The translations under genes and the position numbers were made by a program. The notes beneath the pieces are model-generated. The model saw only the letters and a program-made list of their open reading frames with translations, was not told the DNA's origin and ran no database searches. From Pohlia nutans (Eukaryota > Streptophyta > Bryopsida > Bryales > Mniaceae), in NCBI GenBank assembly GCA_022496805.1, contig CM040092.1, forward strand, positions 22,462,113 through 22,526,112: a stretch of 64,000 nucleotides of DNA. The letters run 5' to 3'. Positions 1 to 11,853 of the stretch are shown here, piece after piece (within the stretch, counting starts at the first letter, position 1; each line of letters begins with the position of its first letter).

Positions 1-1
1 A

Positions 2-2680
2 TGTGAGGGTTGTATTGAAGGCAAGCAACAACGCTCACCGTTTCCAGTTGATGGGGCAACTCGTGCAACCAAGGTTCTTGAGATTGTGCATTCCGACGTG
101 TGTGGTCCAATGAAGACCACGTCTATGGGGGGTTGCAAGTATTTTGTGACGTTCATTGATGATTTTTCGAGGAAGATATGGCTGTATCCGATCAAAGCAA
201 AGAGCGAGTGTTTTGAGAAGTTCAAAGAGTTCAAGGCGTTGGTTGAGAAGCAATCCGAGCACAAGATCAAGGTGTTTCGATCGGATAATGGCGGCGAGTT
301 CTTGTCCAACCAATTTGGAGAGTTATTGAAGAAAGAAGGCATTGCTAGACAAACCACAACGCCATATACACCACAACAAAATGGAGTTGCAGAGCGTGCA
401 AATCGAACAATTGTGGAAATGGCAAGGAGTATGTTGCATGCACAAAATTTGGGTTTGGACCTTTAGGCGGAAGCGGTGGTGACTGCGGTGTACACACGCA
501 ACCGATGCCCGACGAGTGCGGTTCAAAACATGACACCAGAGCAAGCGTGGAGTGGGAGGCCACCCCGCGTGGAGCACATGCGCACATTTGGATGCATCGC
601 ATTTGCAAAGGTACCCGATTCTCAAAGAACCAAACTTGAGGCCAAGGCAACAAAATGTGTGTTTCTTGGATATTGTGAAGGTACCAAGGCGTACAGGCTC
701 ATGTCCCTCGAGACCAAGAAGATCATTCGAGCTCGTGATGTGACATTTTGCGAGAATTTCAAGGTTGACGACAATTTGGACGATGGTCCAAGTGGGAGAA
801 GTGGCGGTAAACCGGCGATTGTGGACCAATCTTCCAAATCTCCCGTTATTGATATTGTTGATGAAGACGAAGATGACGAAGATGGTGGTGATGAGGAACA
901 TATTGAGGAGCGACCTTTGAAGACGAAGAATGGCGAGAAAAAGGCACAAGCAACGGCGGTTGAAGACAATGCATCCTCGAGCGATCGTCGTTATCCAGAG
1001 AGAAATCGTAGACCACTTGGCGAGTGGTGGAAGAATCATATTCTCCCTCAAGGTGAGGAGGAGCATGCAAACGTTGCACTTTTAGATGCTCCATTGACGA
1101 TTCGTGAAGCGTTGAGTTGTGATGATGCAAACAAGTGGGAGCAAGCCATGCAAGAGGAGTACAAATCGTTGATGGACAATGGCACTTGGGAATTGACTCC
1201 CCTCTCCAAGAATCGCAACGCTATCGGTTGTAAGTGGGTATTTCGTGCAAAGAGAGATGCAACGGGTGATGTGGTTCGTTATAAGGCAAGATTGGTGGCA
1301 AAGGGCTTTTCACAAATCGAAGGTGTTGATTTTCATGAGACCTTTGCACCGGTGGCGAAATTCACCACTATTCGATGCATTTTGGCCATCGGGGCTGCCA
1401 TGGATTTGGAAATGCATCAAATGGATGTGAAGACGGCGTTCTTGAACGGCGAGTTGGACGAGGACATCTACATGGTACAACCCAAAGGATTTGTGCAACG
1501 AGGTAATGAGAACCTTGTTTGCAAGTTGAACAAGTCATTGTATGGGTTGAAGCAATCTCCACGCGCATGGTATCAAAAGATTGACACGTTTCTTGTTCAT
1601 ATCGGGTTCACAAGGAGCATCGCTGATCACAGCTTGTATTTCATGCAAAAGGGGCAGCATGTGGTCATCGTGATCATATATGTGGATGATTTGATCATCC
1701 TTGCAAGTTGTATGAGCTATTTGAAGGCATTGAAGGAAATGCTTGAGAACGAGTACGAGATGAGTGATCTGGGTGAGTTGCACTTTTGTTTAGGAGTTGA
1801 GTTTGTGCGAGATAGAGCAACACGCACCATAACAATGAATCAAAGCAAGTATGTTATGGATGTTCTCAAACGCTTTGGCATGCAGGATTGCAAACCGGTT
1901 GGCACTCCATTGGATGTGAATTCCAAACTCGTGAAACTCACCGATGAGGAGTATGCATTAGAGGCTCAATCTATGGTGGATGTGCCATACAAGCAAGCTG
2001 TAGGGTCATTGATGTATGCTATGATTGCAACAAGGCCGGACCTTGCGTATCCAATCAGCGTTGTGAGTCAACACATGGCAAGACCGGGTTCAAGTCATTG
2101 GGTTGCGGTCAAGAGGATCATGCGGTACTTGAAAGGCACAAGTGATGTGAGGTTGTGTCTTGGAGGTGACAACATTATGTTGAGTGGGTATTGTGATGCG
2201 GATTATGCGGGTGATACCAATGATCGTAGATCCACCACGGGGTACATGTTCAAAGTTGGATCGGGGGCCGTTTCATGGAATAGCAAGCGCCAACAAACCA
2301 CGGCCACGTCAACGGTTGAGGCGGAGTACATGGCGACGAGCCACGGTACGAAGGAGGCCATTTGGTTGAGGCAACTAATGGTGGATGTGAGATGCACTCA
2401 AGAGGAGGCTACAACAATCATGTGTGACAACCAAGGGAGTATGTCATTGGCGAAGAATCCAACGCATCACTCACGTACAAAGCACATTGATGTGCAATAT
2501 CACTTCATTCGAGAGAAGTTAGAGATGAAGGTGATAGAGTTGAAGTATTGTCCAACGGAGCACATGGTGGCGGACGTGCTGACAAAGGCTCTTGCGAGAG
2601 ATCGACATCAAAGACTAGTGGTGGCATTTGGGCTCGAAGGCTTTGGCTATTCGCAAAGTGGGAGTGTTGAAGTAGGATGA
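2..2680 (+). pseudogene. copia pol polyprotein (integrase, RT, RNase H), interrupted by one stop
   Basis: One frame of 893 codons is open except for a TAG at 464-466. The integrase core shows its three acidic residues: Asp in HSDVCGP (near 93-113), Asp in FRSDNGGEF (near 276-302) and Glu in the QQNGVAERANR block (near 375-405). After the stop come the conserved AEAV block, a linker rich in Asp and Glu (about 830-930), the reverse transcriptase with its YVDD catalytic motif (near 1679-1690) and the copia RNase H with CDADYAG and VEAEYMA motifs (about 2190-2335). The C terminus runs to 2680, 16 bases into the LTR. The stop falls where copia integrases usually have a Trp, so a single G-to-A change is likely. 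The sequence is otherwise intact, which suggests a fairly young copy. Confidence 0.93.
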
Positions 2681-2979
2681 TTGCGTGGGCTGAAGTTGCT
2701 CATAGCCATGCGCATTAGCTAGAGTAGATGATGCGAATGAGCTAGACTTGCAACTAGAGAAGTGGTACTAGTTAGAAGTAATGAGAATTGGGTCTCCCAA
2801 GTGATATGAGCTGATCCTAGTGTACTAGGAGTGGAGTATGGGCTGATGTCCCATATGGTTTGCCAAGGGGACTCCCTTGGGTGTGCTACTTAAGAGGGGC
2901 AGCCCATGAGTAAAGATCATCTCTTTCCTATGCATTCCAAGTGTTTGTGTGAGGCTTTGGCATTCTAATCTAACCTTCA
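2665..2979 (+). repeat. 3' long terminal repeat of the copia element (315 bp)
   Basis: The LTR starts with TGTTGAAG directly after the purine-rich priming tract and ends with CCTTCA, giving short imperfect inverted ends of the TG...CA type. Its right edge is fixed because pectin methylesterase codons start at 2980. The first host bases, 2980-2984 (atagg), are the predicted 5-bp target duplication. The other copy should lie upstream of the 5' LTR, outside the window. Confidence 0.85.
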
Positions 2980-4584
2980 ATAGGAAGTGGACAACCCGAA
3001 GCTGGAGGTGTTCTACGGCAACCAGCCCGTGGGATCGATGTGGCCCATGAGCTCTGACTTGAGCACTACGCACACCGAGTACGCCTTCCATGGCCGCCCC
3101 AGATACGTCTTGTACAACGTGGTGTTGGCCTTCAGCTCCGGCGTCCCGTCAAACGTGCAGTTCTGGAACGTCAGGCCCGTGCTCTGGTGCGGGTCCGTCC
3201 TACCTTGCGCAGAGTACGTGTTCTGCTGCCCGATCAAAGCGGTTCTCTTCGCTACCACGCTGCAGGATTGGAACGCGGCCGCGGCGTTACCGAAGATGAA
3301 GTCCACGGTTCCTCCTATCGTACACTCCCGGTAGAACTGGCGGCCTGCGTGAGAGTACAACGTGTCTTGGTACCCATCGAACGTGACCTTGTAAAAAGCA
3401 ATCCTGTCAGCTGAGCCTCGGAACGCCACAGCTTGGTGGCCTGCTGCTCCCGCTGTGTTTTGTACCAGAAACGACTTGCCGATGAATCCTTCCCCAGAAA
3501 CAACTGCACAACAAAAAGATTAGCATGTAAATCAGTTTAAATATGGAAAATTAAAGTTGTGAATTGCGAGAAAACGAAGGAATTGCGAGAGCTTACTCAG
3601 AGTAGCCGATCTGTAAGTGGTCCTTCCCGGCATCAGAGCGACGTTCCGGCTTCCCGTGATGATGGTCGCGTCGCCATCTCCAACAATCGTCAGGAACTTG
3701 CATTTCTTGGGTACATTCACTTGCTCGTTGTAAGTGCCCGCCGCGACGTAGATCACCAACCGAGCTGTGTTGACCGCGTGAAAATCCACCGCGGCCTGAA
3801 TCGTCGTGTATTCCCCAGTTCCGTGTTGCGCCACCTTCACGTCGTAATTTGTGCTCGTTTGCAAGAGACGGCGCTGCGTTTGGGCATCCACCCAAGCTGG
3901 AAGCGCCTCCGATTCTGTGCCCCAGTCGGTGGAAAGCAGCTTGCGGTTGCTGAATCCGAGAATCGGAGGGATGTGCACATTGTGTAGATCGCCTAGAAAG
4001 CTGAATGCTGTGTTCTTCCACCTCGTCACGTCGTCCCCATACTGCGCCACGGCATTCACAAAAGCCAGCGCGTTGCTGAAAAGCTGGTCAGTGTGATTCG
4101 CTTGCAGCCCCGTGACTGCATCCACACAAGTCGTGTGAAACTCCATGGCGGCGCTCACCCACGCCTTGATGTTGTTCATGGCCTTGGAAGAATGGAACCC
4201 CTGATCAAGCTCTGTCAATGCTGCATCGACATACTCCTGTGAGGATGCCAGAGCCTCCGAGCAGATGTCCACAGCCTCTGCGTTTGTTGCAGTCGAGGAG
4301 AGCACCTGATCCCGCGTTTGATTCACGCCCTTGGTGGCTGATTGCAAGGAGATCCTGATCACCGAGTCTGCTGTGTAATTGCTGCCGGCAAGAGTCTGAT
4401 TGCAGGTGATCGGGTACGAGGTGGATTGACACAAGCTGTCGATGGTGATGGCGACGTCGTCGTTCTTTTCCTGTTTGGCCTTCTTGGATGCGAGCGGAAT
4501 ACCTATGCATACGCCTAAAATTACCATGGCTACAATTAGTATGAAAAGAAAGCAACATTTCTTCCCCATCCTGAAATTCTTCAC
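2980..4584 (-). pseudogene. Pectin methylesterase (PMEI-PME type), truncated by the retrotransposon
   Basis: This is a type I pectin methylesterase, an enzyme that removes methyl esters from cell-wall homogalacturonan. Exon 1 is 3597-4584 (329 codons plus 1 nt) and exon 2 runs from 3503 down to the copia border; the splice joins SATL to IVSGEGF. It has an N-terminal signal anchor (about residues 10-30), a pectinesterase-inhibitor domain (about 45-200), RKLL and RRLL processing sites, and the catalytic domain starting near GTGEYTTIQ. Catalytic blocks are visible: GYQDTLY, DFIFGNAA with the Asp, and YLGRPW with the Arg. Two defects are seen. A TAG at 3013-3015 follows GWLP, where relatives usually have Trp. 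The last 40 or so residues are cut off by the copia LTR at 2979. The rest of the gene may lie beyond the element, outside the window. The coding part is otherwise clean, so inactivation looks recent. Confidence 0.9.
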
Positions 4585-4715
4585 TCAAACCTCCTTTTTT
4601 TTTATAACATTGAGATTGTTGAATTTCCTGCACACATTCAAACTATGTCATAGTGATGAAGAAGTTGGTTCTAAAATAAGGTTGTAGAATTTTCAGGCAC
4701 ACATTCAAACTATGT

Positions 4716-4850
4716 CATACTCCCTCCACTTATAGAAACACTGCCAACGTAGACGAGTGAAAAGACCCACGAGAAGACACCACATGACGAACTAGACTAG
4801 TTATAGGTCTTCTTGGACATGCTTCTCGAGGGGAGGTGTTTCTACTAGTG
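4716..4850. repeat. Possible degraded MITE beginning CTCCCTCCACTT
   Basis: A ctccctccac start after TA, and an inverted partner around 4828-4845 (gaggggaggtgtttctac), suggest a Stowaway-like remnant upstream of the pectin methylesterase gene. The arms match only in part. Confidence 0.35.
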
Positions 4851-6530
4851 CTATGTTTTGAGATGAAAAATACCTTTGAGAACTTGAAATTGTGTTCCCA
4901 AGGGATTTTGGAAAAGAGGGTTGGTTCTAACTAAGATTGCAGAATTTCCTGCACACGTTTCAACTATGTCATAGTGAAAAAGTTGGTCCTACTCGAGGTG
5001 GTAAGATTATAGAAGGTTTGAGTATAATAGTATCAATAGTTTGAAAGTCATTGAAAGTATATGTTTATAAGAGAAATTTGTTGTAAGTATGTCAACATGT
5101 ACATAATTGTCTTCTATACCGGTAGCTGATAGAACAATCATTTTTTTTCCAAAAGCAACTACTTGTAGTTCACTTAACCCCTAAAGTTCTTTGAAGCTTG
5201 AAACGGGCTTTTTGCAAGTCCCTCATATTGGAGAAACCGTCCTTTAAAGCCGGTAAGCTTTTCTAGCTTCAGTCTCAGTTCTTCTTCGAGTTGTGGTTGT
5301 TTACATTTTATTACACACGGGATTACATACTCAACCATACAACGCACACAACATTCTATTAAGCACCCAGAGTATGCCAAAATTGAGTCATGCCCATGCA
5401 TTCTCAGGCCTCCTAGTTCGTCCAGTGTGTAGTTGATGTGCATCCAGTTTCATGATCTGAAATTTCAATCTCTCCGTGCAATTTGCTCGAAGTGAAATCG
5501 ACGTTTTGGGAAACACGGAGAAGGAATGAGCAGTTGATAATTTCAGTTGTGCATTTAGTTGTTCTTTCTCTTACGGCCATGCTCTTACATCTCTCCATGC
5601 AAAGTTGAATTTTCCGAAGCTGCGTTGAATTCATTTCCTTGAACTACTGGTGTGGTTTTTGCTTCCATTACCCTTGTGGACGTTCGAATGAGATTGTGCA
5701 TTTAATTGTCTGCTTTGATCTTGTCGTTGAATTATTAGGGCCACTTCACACTATGGCCAAAGGTTGAGAGGCCGTCAATTTCCACCAATCAAATTGCAAG
5801 AAACCAAGAATTTGGCCTCTCGACCCTTCACACTAAAGGCCAAAGTCCAAAAACCGTCGCCCTCCAAAATGCGTACATGGCAGCACTTTTTGACCAAGGC
5901 GACGGACTCTCGAAGGAAGTTTGAGTCGGACAGGAGTGGAAACCCAAACTATGATCGAGAGGCCGTCAATTTTTTTGCATAAAAAAATCAAAACTATATT
6001 TCATTGCCTATTTTCAGCCCATTTTCTTTGGACTCAACAAAGTTTGGCCACTCAATCCCACGGCCTCTCAACTTGAACGGCAATAATGTGAAGGATTGTT
6101 GAGCTTTGAATTTGGCTGCATCGTTTGTCTCTATTGTTAGGGTAAGTGGAACTTGTTCTTACTGTTAGTCGACAGTAGCTAATATTGTCCATTACGTGGT
6201 GGTCAAGATATTTTTATGAATTGAGCTGGATTTGTGGCAAACTACCATTTGGCATTTTGGCAGGTATAAATTAGTATGGATGATAGCTTGAGCAATGATT
6301 GGTTTAGTGCAGTTGAGAAATGCATCGTGGATAGCCGTGTCTGTTCGAGAAGCAGGGGATTATGTAAAAGTGGTGACTACTATTTTCTGGATGTGAGCCC
6401 TTCAACCGAGCACTCCAAGGTATCTTTCTGTACGAAAATTGATACGTTTCTAGCTGCAAATGGGAGATTGTATTCATAACATTCAGTAGCTTTCATGCTA
6501 TCTGCCTTCTCTTCATCCATCATCTTGGAA
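4851..6530. other. Intergenic, no gene recognised
   Basis: AT-rich sequence with only short, scattered reading frames. A block near 5740-6070 repeats phrases such as ggccaaag and gaggccgtcaat in both orientations (5755-5975, 6050-6070), which suggests an old inverted-repeat element. A TTAACCCCTAAAG terminus at 5175-5187 belongs to the TTAA-ended family described elsewhere. I see no coding exon or RNA gene. Confidence 0.5.
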
Positions 6531-6720
6531 CACACATTTCGTTAAAACTGGACTGCCAAACTGGAAAATTGATGGGGAGTGTTACCCTTCTCATTAGAGA
6601 TAGTTCCCCAAGTTTTCTACAATGCTCTTATTTGTGAAAATTGAGGACCTATCTATATTGAGAAGGGCAGCACTGCCCATCACTTTTCCAATCTGGTAGG
6701 GCAGTTCTAACAAAATGTGG
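6531..6720. repeat. Foldback MITE, copy 1 (pairs with 16959-17168)
   Basis: The element reads almost as a hairpin. The left arm starts acacatttcgttaaaactgg and continues through a gatggggagtg block. The right arm carries the complement, ending in gttctaacaaaatgtgg. A second copy with about 80 percent similarity by eye lies at 16959-17168. No coding capacity. Confidence 0.75.
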
Positions 6721-7333
6721 TCTAGTTTTAACAAAATGTATGTTTTGGGACTACTCCACTTGTCCACTGAACTACTGATTTGATCTTGTTGGGTGTGGAA
6801 TATGCTCCACCATCTACTGTGAAGCAAGGCAGAGCCACTACAAGTTATTGTACTGAATGTTATGATACTCACATCCTTGAGCAAAACAGTCAGCACCTAG
6901 TTTTAGGAGTTTACATTGATGACTCGTTAGTCTGTGAGCTCTCTCCTGAACCATGATATTCTAAATTTAATGTATTAGATAGAGCTGAAACATGAGAATA
7001 ATTTCATTCTCTAACCAAAAGTTTTCATCTTTAACATGAGAATAATTTCATTAACCCTTAAGTGGCCTAGACGACCATATTTGGAACGCACCAAAAATTA
7101 AAAAAGGTTGTAGAACATGCTAAAAGTATCTGAATCGAGTATTTCAAAAGCCTAACCTCTTTAGAATCAAGTTAGTTATAAGAACATTTGTTTGAATTAG
7201 TGAAAATAAATTTAATTAATTTTATAAAAAATAAAGTAAGTTGGTGGTGAAAGTGCTTGAAGCAGTCTACAAAATTATCAAATTTGTAAATGTTTGAAAA
7301 AATGCGTGATAATGCATTAATTTGCAAAGAAGT

Positions 7334-8148
7334 TTAACCCCTAACCGTCCCAACGTTCATATTTTGGACGTTTTTTGGGGTACATTCACCTTCGAAGAGC
7401 TGTAACTTTTGCAAAAAGTGTTCAATTTTGCTGAAATTTTGAAAAATACCCCCTCATGATGTATGGAATGAGCAGTAAAAATTTCAGATCAATTCAAGAT
7501 GTATTGAATTTTTGGTGATCATTTGAAAATAGGGGTTTTTTTCTGGATAGTGTTTATGCATTTTGATGGCTGCAACTTTGGGGGCTTGTATCTCCTTCAT
7601 TCCATGTTCGTTTTCAATACAAATTATTGGGTTGGATTCCCCTTGAAGTCTAGTTATTATGGTAAAATTTTCATGTCAATCCATGTTGTTCTGAATGTTT
7701 GAGAGTCATTTTAGAGCACGGGTCTATTTTGGACACTTTTTGCTTTTTGGGTCAAATCGGTCACTTTTCGGGCTACTTTTTGACATTGCAAGGCCATTTT
7801 AGGGCACATTAAAAAAAATCATGAGTTTTTTTTGGTACCGATGTGTTTATATGATGATTTTGAACTACTTTATAGTTGAAAGTTTTTTCATTTGAGTAAT
7901 TTTGAAAACGAATTTCACCTCTAAATGTGTTGCTAGGAAAATTTCAGCATCCTCTTTTGACACTAAAACACTATGATCTTGCAATCTATATGGCCAAATG
8001 ACTCCAAATTTGATCCACATGATCTACAACATGTATATTACAGGATTGTACGGTTGAGATTCCTATACCTCACTTACATTAGACCTATAACACATCAAAA
8101 GCAATGATGATTTTAAGCCCAAAAAAGCTAGGGATGCTTAGGGGTTAA
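7334..8148. mobile_element. TTAA-bounded element with CCCCTAA termini (815 bp)
   Basis: Bounded by TTAA on both sides. The left terminus is CCCCTAACCGTCCC and the right is the inverted GGGATGCTTAGGGG. No reading frame of note, so it is non-autonomous. The TTAA target and CCC termini fit the piggyBac pattern. Confidence 0.65.
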
Positions 8149-8828
8149 AGACTAATTTTAGCTTATGAATTTTAATTCAATTCTATAAAAATGAATGTGA
8201 CAAATTCATCATAATTAATAATTAGATATATAATTTATAAGCTATAAACTTTCAAAATTCATTAATTATACAAAATTAATAATTATTTTTAATATTTGAT
8301 TACGATTGGCTAAAATTAAAATTCTAATAAGATGCTTAAATATTCAATAGACATTGTCTCATTTAAAGTATTCATTTTATCCAATAATGCCTACAATTAT
8401 TTAAATTGGTGTATCTACAAGATAAAAGATCCTAATCTTGGGCAACTTATGACCATGCTATGAACATTATACATTTACCCAATAATAATTAAATTCAAAA
8501 ATAAATAAAAATGGTATTTTTTATGAATATTCAAAGTTTTTTTTTTAAAAATTATTAAAAAAATTCTAAAGTATTTTAGCAATATTCAATTGTATAGATA
8601 GGATCTACAGATTGTACATCACAACTTCCACATTCTATAAAACTTCAAAAAGTCATGTAAGACACATTTCATAACACATTTAGTTTATGACAAAACCCTT
8701 CGTCATTTAAGCGTTAACATGAAACACAATCTTTAGAAAATTGGTTTTTCCAAATAAATCTATTTTGTATCGTGAAAACAATCATCTTGAAGAATATACA
8801 CATAATTTGACATGTGATTATCCGAATG

Positions 8829-8886
8829 AATGTATGTATGTATGTATGTATGTATGTATGTATGTATGCATATATATATATATATA
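8829..8886. repeat. Microsatellite (TATG)n followed by (TA)n
   Basis: About ten uninterrupted TATG units run into a short TA run at 8870-8886. Confidence 0.95.
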
Positions 8887-8892
8887 ATATTC

Positions 8893-9116
8893 GGCAAGAC
8901 CAAGAAGCCCAAATAAGGCCTCATGTTTTTTTTAGTAGTTTTGAGTAGGTACTATGTGAACTTCCTTTTGTTTAATTTTTTTTTACTAACACATGCAATA
9001 CTCTTCATTGATTCCAGTGATATAAAATTTGATTCCATTTGAATTATATTTTTCACAATGTGATCCATTAAAATTTTCATTTTAAAACCATGAATCCTTA
9101 ATCCTTCAGGGGTTAA
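8893..9116. mobile_element. Short TTAA-family MITE, degenerate left end
   Basis: Carries the family core in the same orientation as 55649-55861: an aaggcctcatg block, ttgagtagg, cttccttttgttt, and the right end CCTTCAGGGG-TTAA. The left terminus has decayed to gaccaagaagccc. Confidence 0.7.
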
Positions 9117-10910
9117 GGAAATTACACGCTTTCAGCACATATGATAATGGACTGTGAATGCTCTGTTTCTGCCGCTCTCAATATTGAATGGCTGAGGGAA
9201 TAATCAAATCTCGAATTCCTCTTTGATCATAGCTTTGGAAATTGTATTCAATCCTAGTCAGTTTCATGCTCTAGTGACTTGTTTTGATTGCAAGACACGT
9301 GTAAAACCAACCCCTAATTTTTCAAGAAATGAGGAAAACAGAGCACAATCCATCTAGATTCCAAGTCAGACACGTAATGACCGAGAAAGCAAGCTTCCTC
9401 CTCAACTTTGTAACTTAGGAGCCAAAACAAAACACTTTCCTATACGTAAACTCAAAAGAAGTGACAATCTCTAGGTGTGTTCTCACTTGGTGTTGAGAGT
9501 GGTGTTAGTCAGGGTTTTAGGAATTGAGAATTTAGGTACACTTTTGGATTAGATTCAGTTTTCTAAGACCACTCCAAACACCAAGTGTAAACGTATCATT
9601 CTTTTATTTGCCACTCTTAGAACATTCTCTGTCCAATCGTAACAACATTGCAATGGCTTTTTCTTAGTGGGACCCTTGAATTCTATGAAAAGGTCAATCC
9701 AACGGTCCCAACATCATCCTTGTTACTCTTGCAAGCTCTGCACTTGCAAAGCCTTGCATGCAGTAGTAGATATTTTGTTAGAAATAACACGGAAGTGTCA
9801 CATTGAATGTGTTATTGATAAACTTGAAAACACAATATTCACATTAGGAATGGCAGATTCATAAGAGTTTGTTGCGCCCTCCAAAGCACTATTTATCCTA
9901 AAATCAACCACATCGTCATAGCAACCAAGTCTTTTGACACCATGCCCATGCCAAAAAAAATTCTTCACCCCATGCAAGAGTGCTAAGATGCTCTAAAAAC
10001 AAATGCTGCAACAAATTTAGGGTTCCACTTTCCGTCTCTACATTGGATAGCGACGGCAATGGTCGTTAGCTAGCCCTGCAAATCAACGGGGTCTTCACTA
10101 GGCCAGAGACATACCGGTATAGTGCCTTAGATTGAATATGCTTTTAGAATAGTTTTGTTGTGTCTTTTTGCATTGCCCCTACATCCTTACCTACATAGCA
10201 TTAGAGCTCTTTAGATATCACTGGGCATAATAGGAACCCTATTCATGTAGTAAATTTTTGTTGTAGCGAGCCGACATCATTTCATGAGTTGTCCTTGGAA
10301 CTATAAACATGGGTGGCAATGGAATAGTAGAACACAAGCCAACCTCCAACGGTTCTTCTAGAGTATTACTGCTTTTGCTTGGAGCACAATCATTAATTTA
10401 TATGTTGTTAACCTATTAAATGTTTGAACATCAATAGGGTCATAGGCCAAACATGCCAATGCCACATAGCATCCGAAAATGCCTTTGCCTAATAAATGCA
10501 ATTTTGAATAATACCTTTCAAATAATCTATGAAACATCCATTGATTTATCCTTTGAAATTACTTTTTAAACAACCTTTTAATCCCAATCACTTCATGTGT
10601 GGATTCTTTGCAATTGCTTACGCAACCGACATTGCCTTCAATATATGCCATGAAAGCTCCTATTATATCATTCCGCTAATGAGAAAACATCTTTGATGAG
10701 ACTATATCAATTGCAAGAACTTGACACCGTTTCCAAAAGCCACAACTTCCTAGAATCGTCATTGTGGAGAGCAATTTAATTATTTTGATGTCACCAAAAC
10801 TATTTTGTAGATAAGAGCATGGCCACCCATGCCATTCTATAGTCTCACACTCAAGAACTAAATGAAAAGTGTCAAGGACCCTTCAGAAATACCTCTTCAC
10901 TCTCAATCCT
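9117..10910. other. Intergenic, no gene recognised
   Basis: Moderately AT-rich unique-looking sequence. Reading frames are short and show no domain. A fragment agagcatggccaccc at 10816-10830 repeats the terminus of the element that starts at 10911. Confidence 0.5.
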
Positions 10911-11360
10911 AAGAGCATGGCCACCGGTTCTCCAGATTGGTGGCCTGGAGGGAGTTGCAAGGGCCCGCTCGAAAATTAACGCCCCACCGTTGATCCAGGG
11001 AGCGGCTGGAGCGTCGAGGCCTCCTCACAGGTGGTCCTTGACACGCCAACCTCCAGAGTCACAATTCTCGCTCATACGTGTAGAAGAGGGGGATATTTTT
11101 GAATGTCGGAAATGCAATGAATGGATTTATTGTTGGTTGGTGAAATTTAGCTTGTCGGTGGGGATTTCAGAATCTTGTGATGGCGGTGAGTAGATAGCGT
11201 GGCAGGGAGGCGCTAGTCAACAACCGCATCATCCGGTCTAGAGCGTATGGGCCAGGCTTGCGGTGGAGCATCCGAAAAATAATTCCAATCTTGGTCTTTT
11301 GGAGGCTCCCAAATTGGCTCTGTAGGCCATTTTTGGACGCGTATGGGTGGCCATGCTCTA
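10911..11360. mobile_element. MITE with GAGCATGGCCACC termini
   Basis: The left end is aagagcatggccacc (10911-10925) and the right end is the inverted ggtggccatgctcta (about 11347-11360). The interior is GC-richer than its surroundings and has no supported protein. Confidence 0.65.
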
Positions 11361-11853
11361 AGAGCATACCCAGCAGCAGAGAAAAGTACCAATCAAACGC
11401 CAATTTAAGAGAGGTTTGGGGTAAACATGACCCCAGCAGCAGTAGAAAAGCATCTGCCAAACACTAAAATAGCTTGGTGGTGGCTTTTATTTGAGTTCAG
11501 GACGCCATATACTCCTCTCTTGGCGGCTTTGATTTTCTGACGCTAAGCATGGGAACCAACGAAGCAAGGGGACAATCACAGCATGGGGAGGGACTAGCAC
11601 GGAATGAGCATGTGACACATGGTGTTGCAATAATTAGCTCACTACAGTAACTTGTTATTATACTCCCTCATGCACTGGATCTTACACATGCGCTCTTTTT
11701 TTGGGGTTTTCCAATATTTGCCAATATCTTTGGTTTGAGAAAATAAGCTTGCTGCTGGGGTAGTATGCAGGCCGCCCCCTCCAATTCTCATTGAATCCCA
11801 AATCAGATGACGTTGGGGTGAGGGTTTTCCCTCTCACTGCTAGGCATGCTCTA
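11361..11853. mobile_element. MITE with GAGCATRCCYAGCAG termini, abutting the previous one
   Basis: The left end agagcatacccagcagcag (11361-11379) mirrors the right end ctgctaggcatgctcta (near 11837-11853), with the inverted match extending over about 25 bases. It sits head to tail with the element at 10911-11360. The shared GAGCAT ends suggest related transposase recognition. Confidence 0.65.

Larger units (their letters stand above)
1..2979 (+). mobile_element. Ty1/copia LTR retrotransposon, 3' part (5' end outside window)
   Basis: The integrase core comes first, followed by reverse transcriptase and RNase H. That order is diagnostic of Ty1/copia; in Ty3/gypsy the integrase comes last. The pol frame runs into a polypurine stretch (aagtgggag, 2656-2664). 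The 3' LTR begins immediately after it with TGTTGAAG at 2665 and ends in CCTTCA at 2979. Beyond 2979 the sequence is pectin methylesterase coding DNA on the opposite strand, so the right border of the insertion is sharp. Gag, the protease, the 5' LTR and the left target-site copy lie outside the window. One in-frame stop suggests that this copy is no longer autonomous. Confidence 0.95.
7051..9116. repeat. Composite of nested TTAA-ended elements
   Basis: The left edge is TTAA-CCCTTAAGTGGCC (7051) and the right edge is CCTTCAGGGG-TTAA (ending 9116). Inside lies a cleanly bounded element at 7334-8148. The right edge is also that of a short family member at about 8893-9116, so pairing of the outer ends is uncertain. 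The interior is AT-rich with no gene. Confidence 0.55.

Noticed and set aside
323..1130. Minus-strand frames of up to 247 codons opposite copia pol
   Set aside because: Shadows of the integrase and linker region of pol, which is supported by its motifs.
3559..4021. Plus-strand and second minus-strand frames of 140-odd codons over the pectin methylesterase gene
   Set aside because: They overlap the conserved exon 1 in other frames and show no domain.
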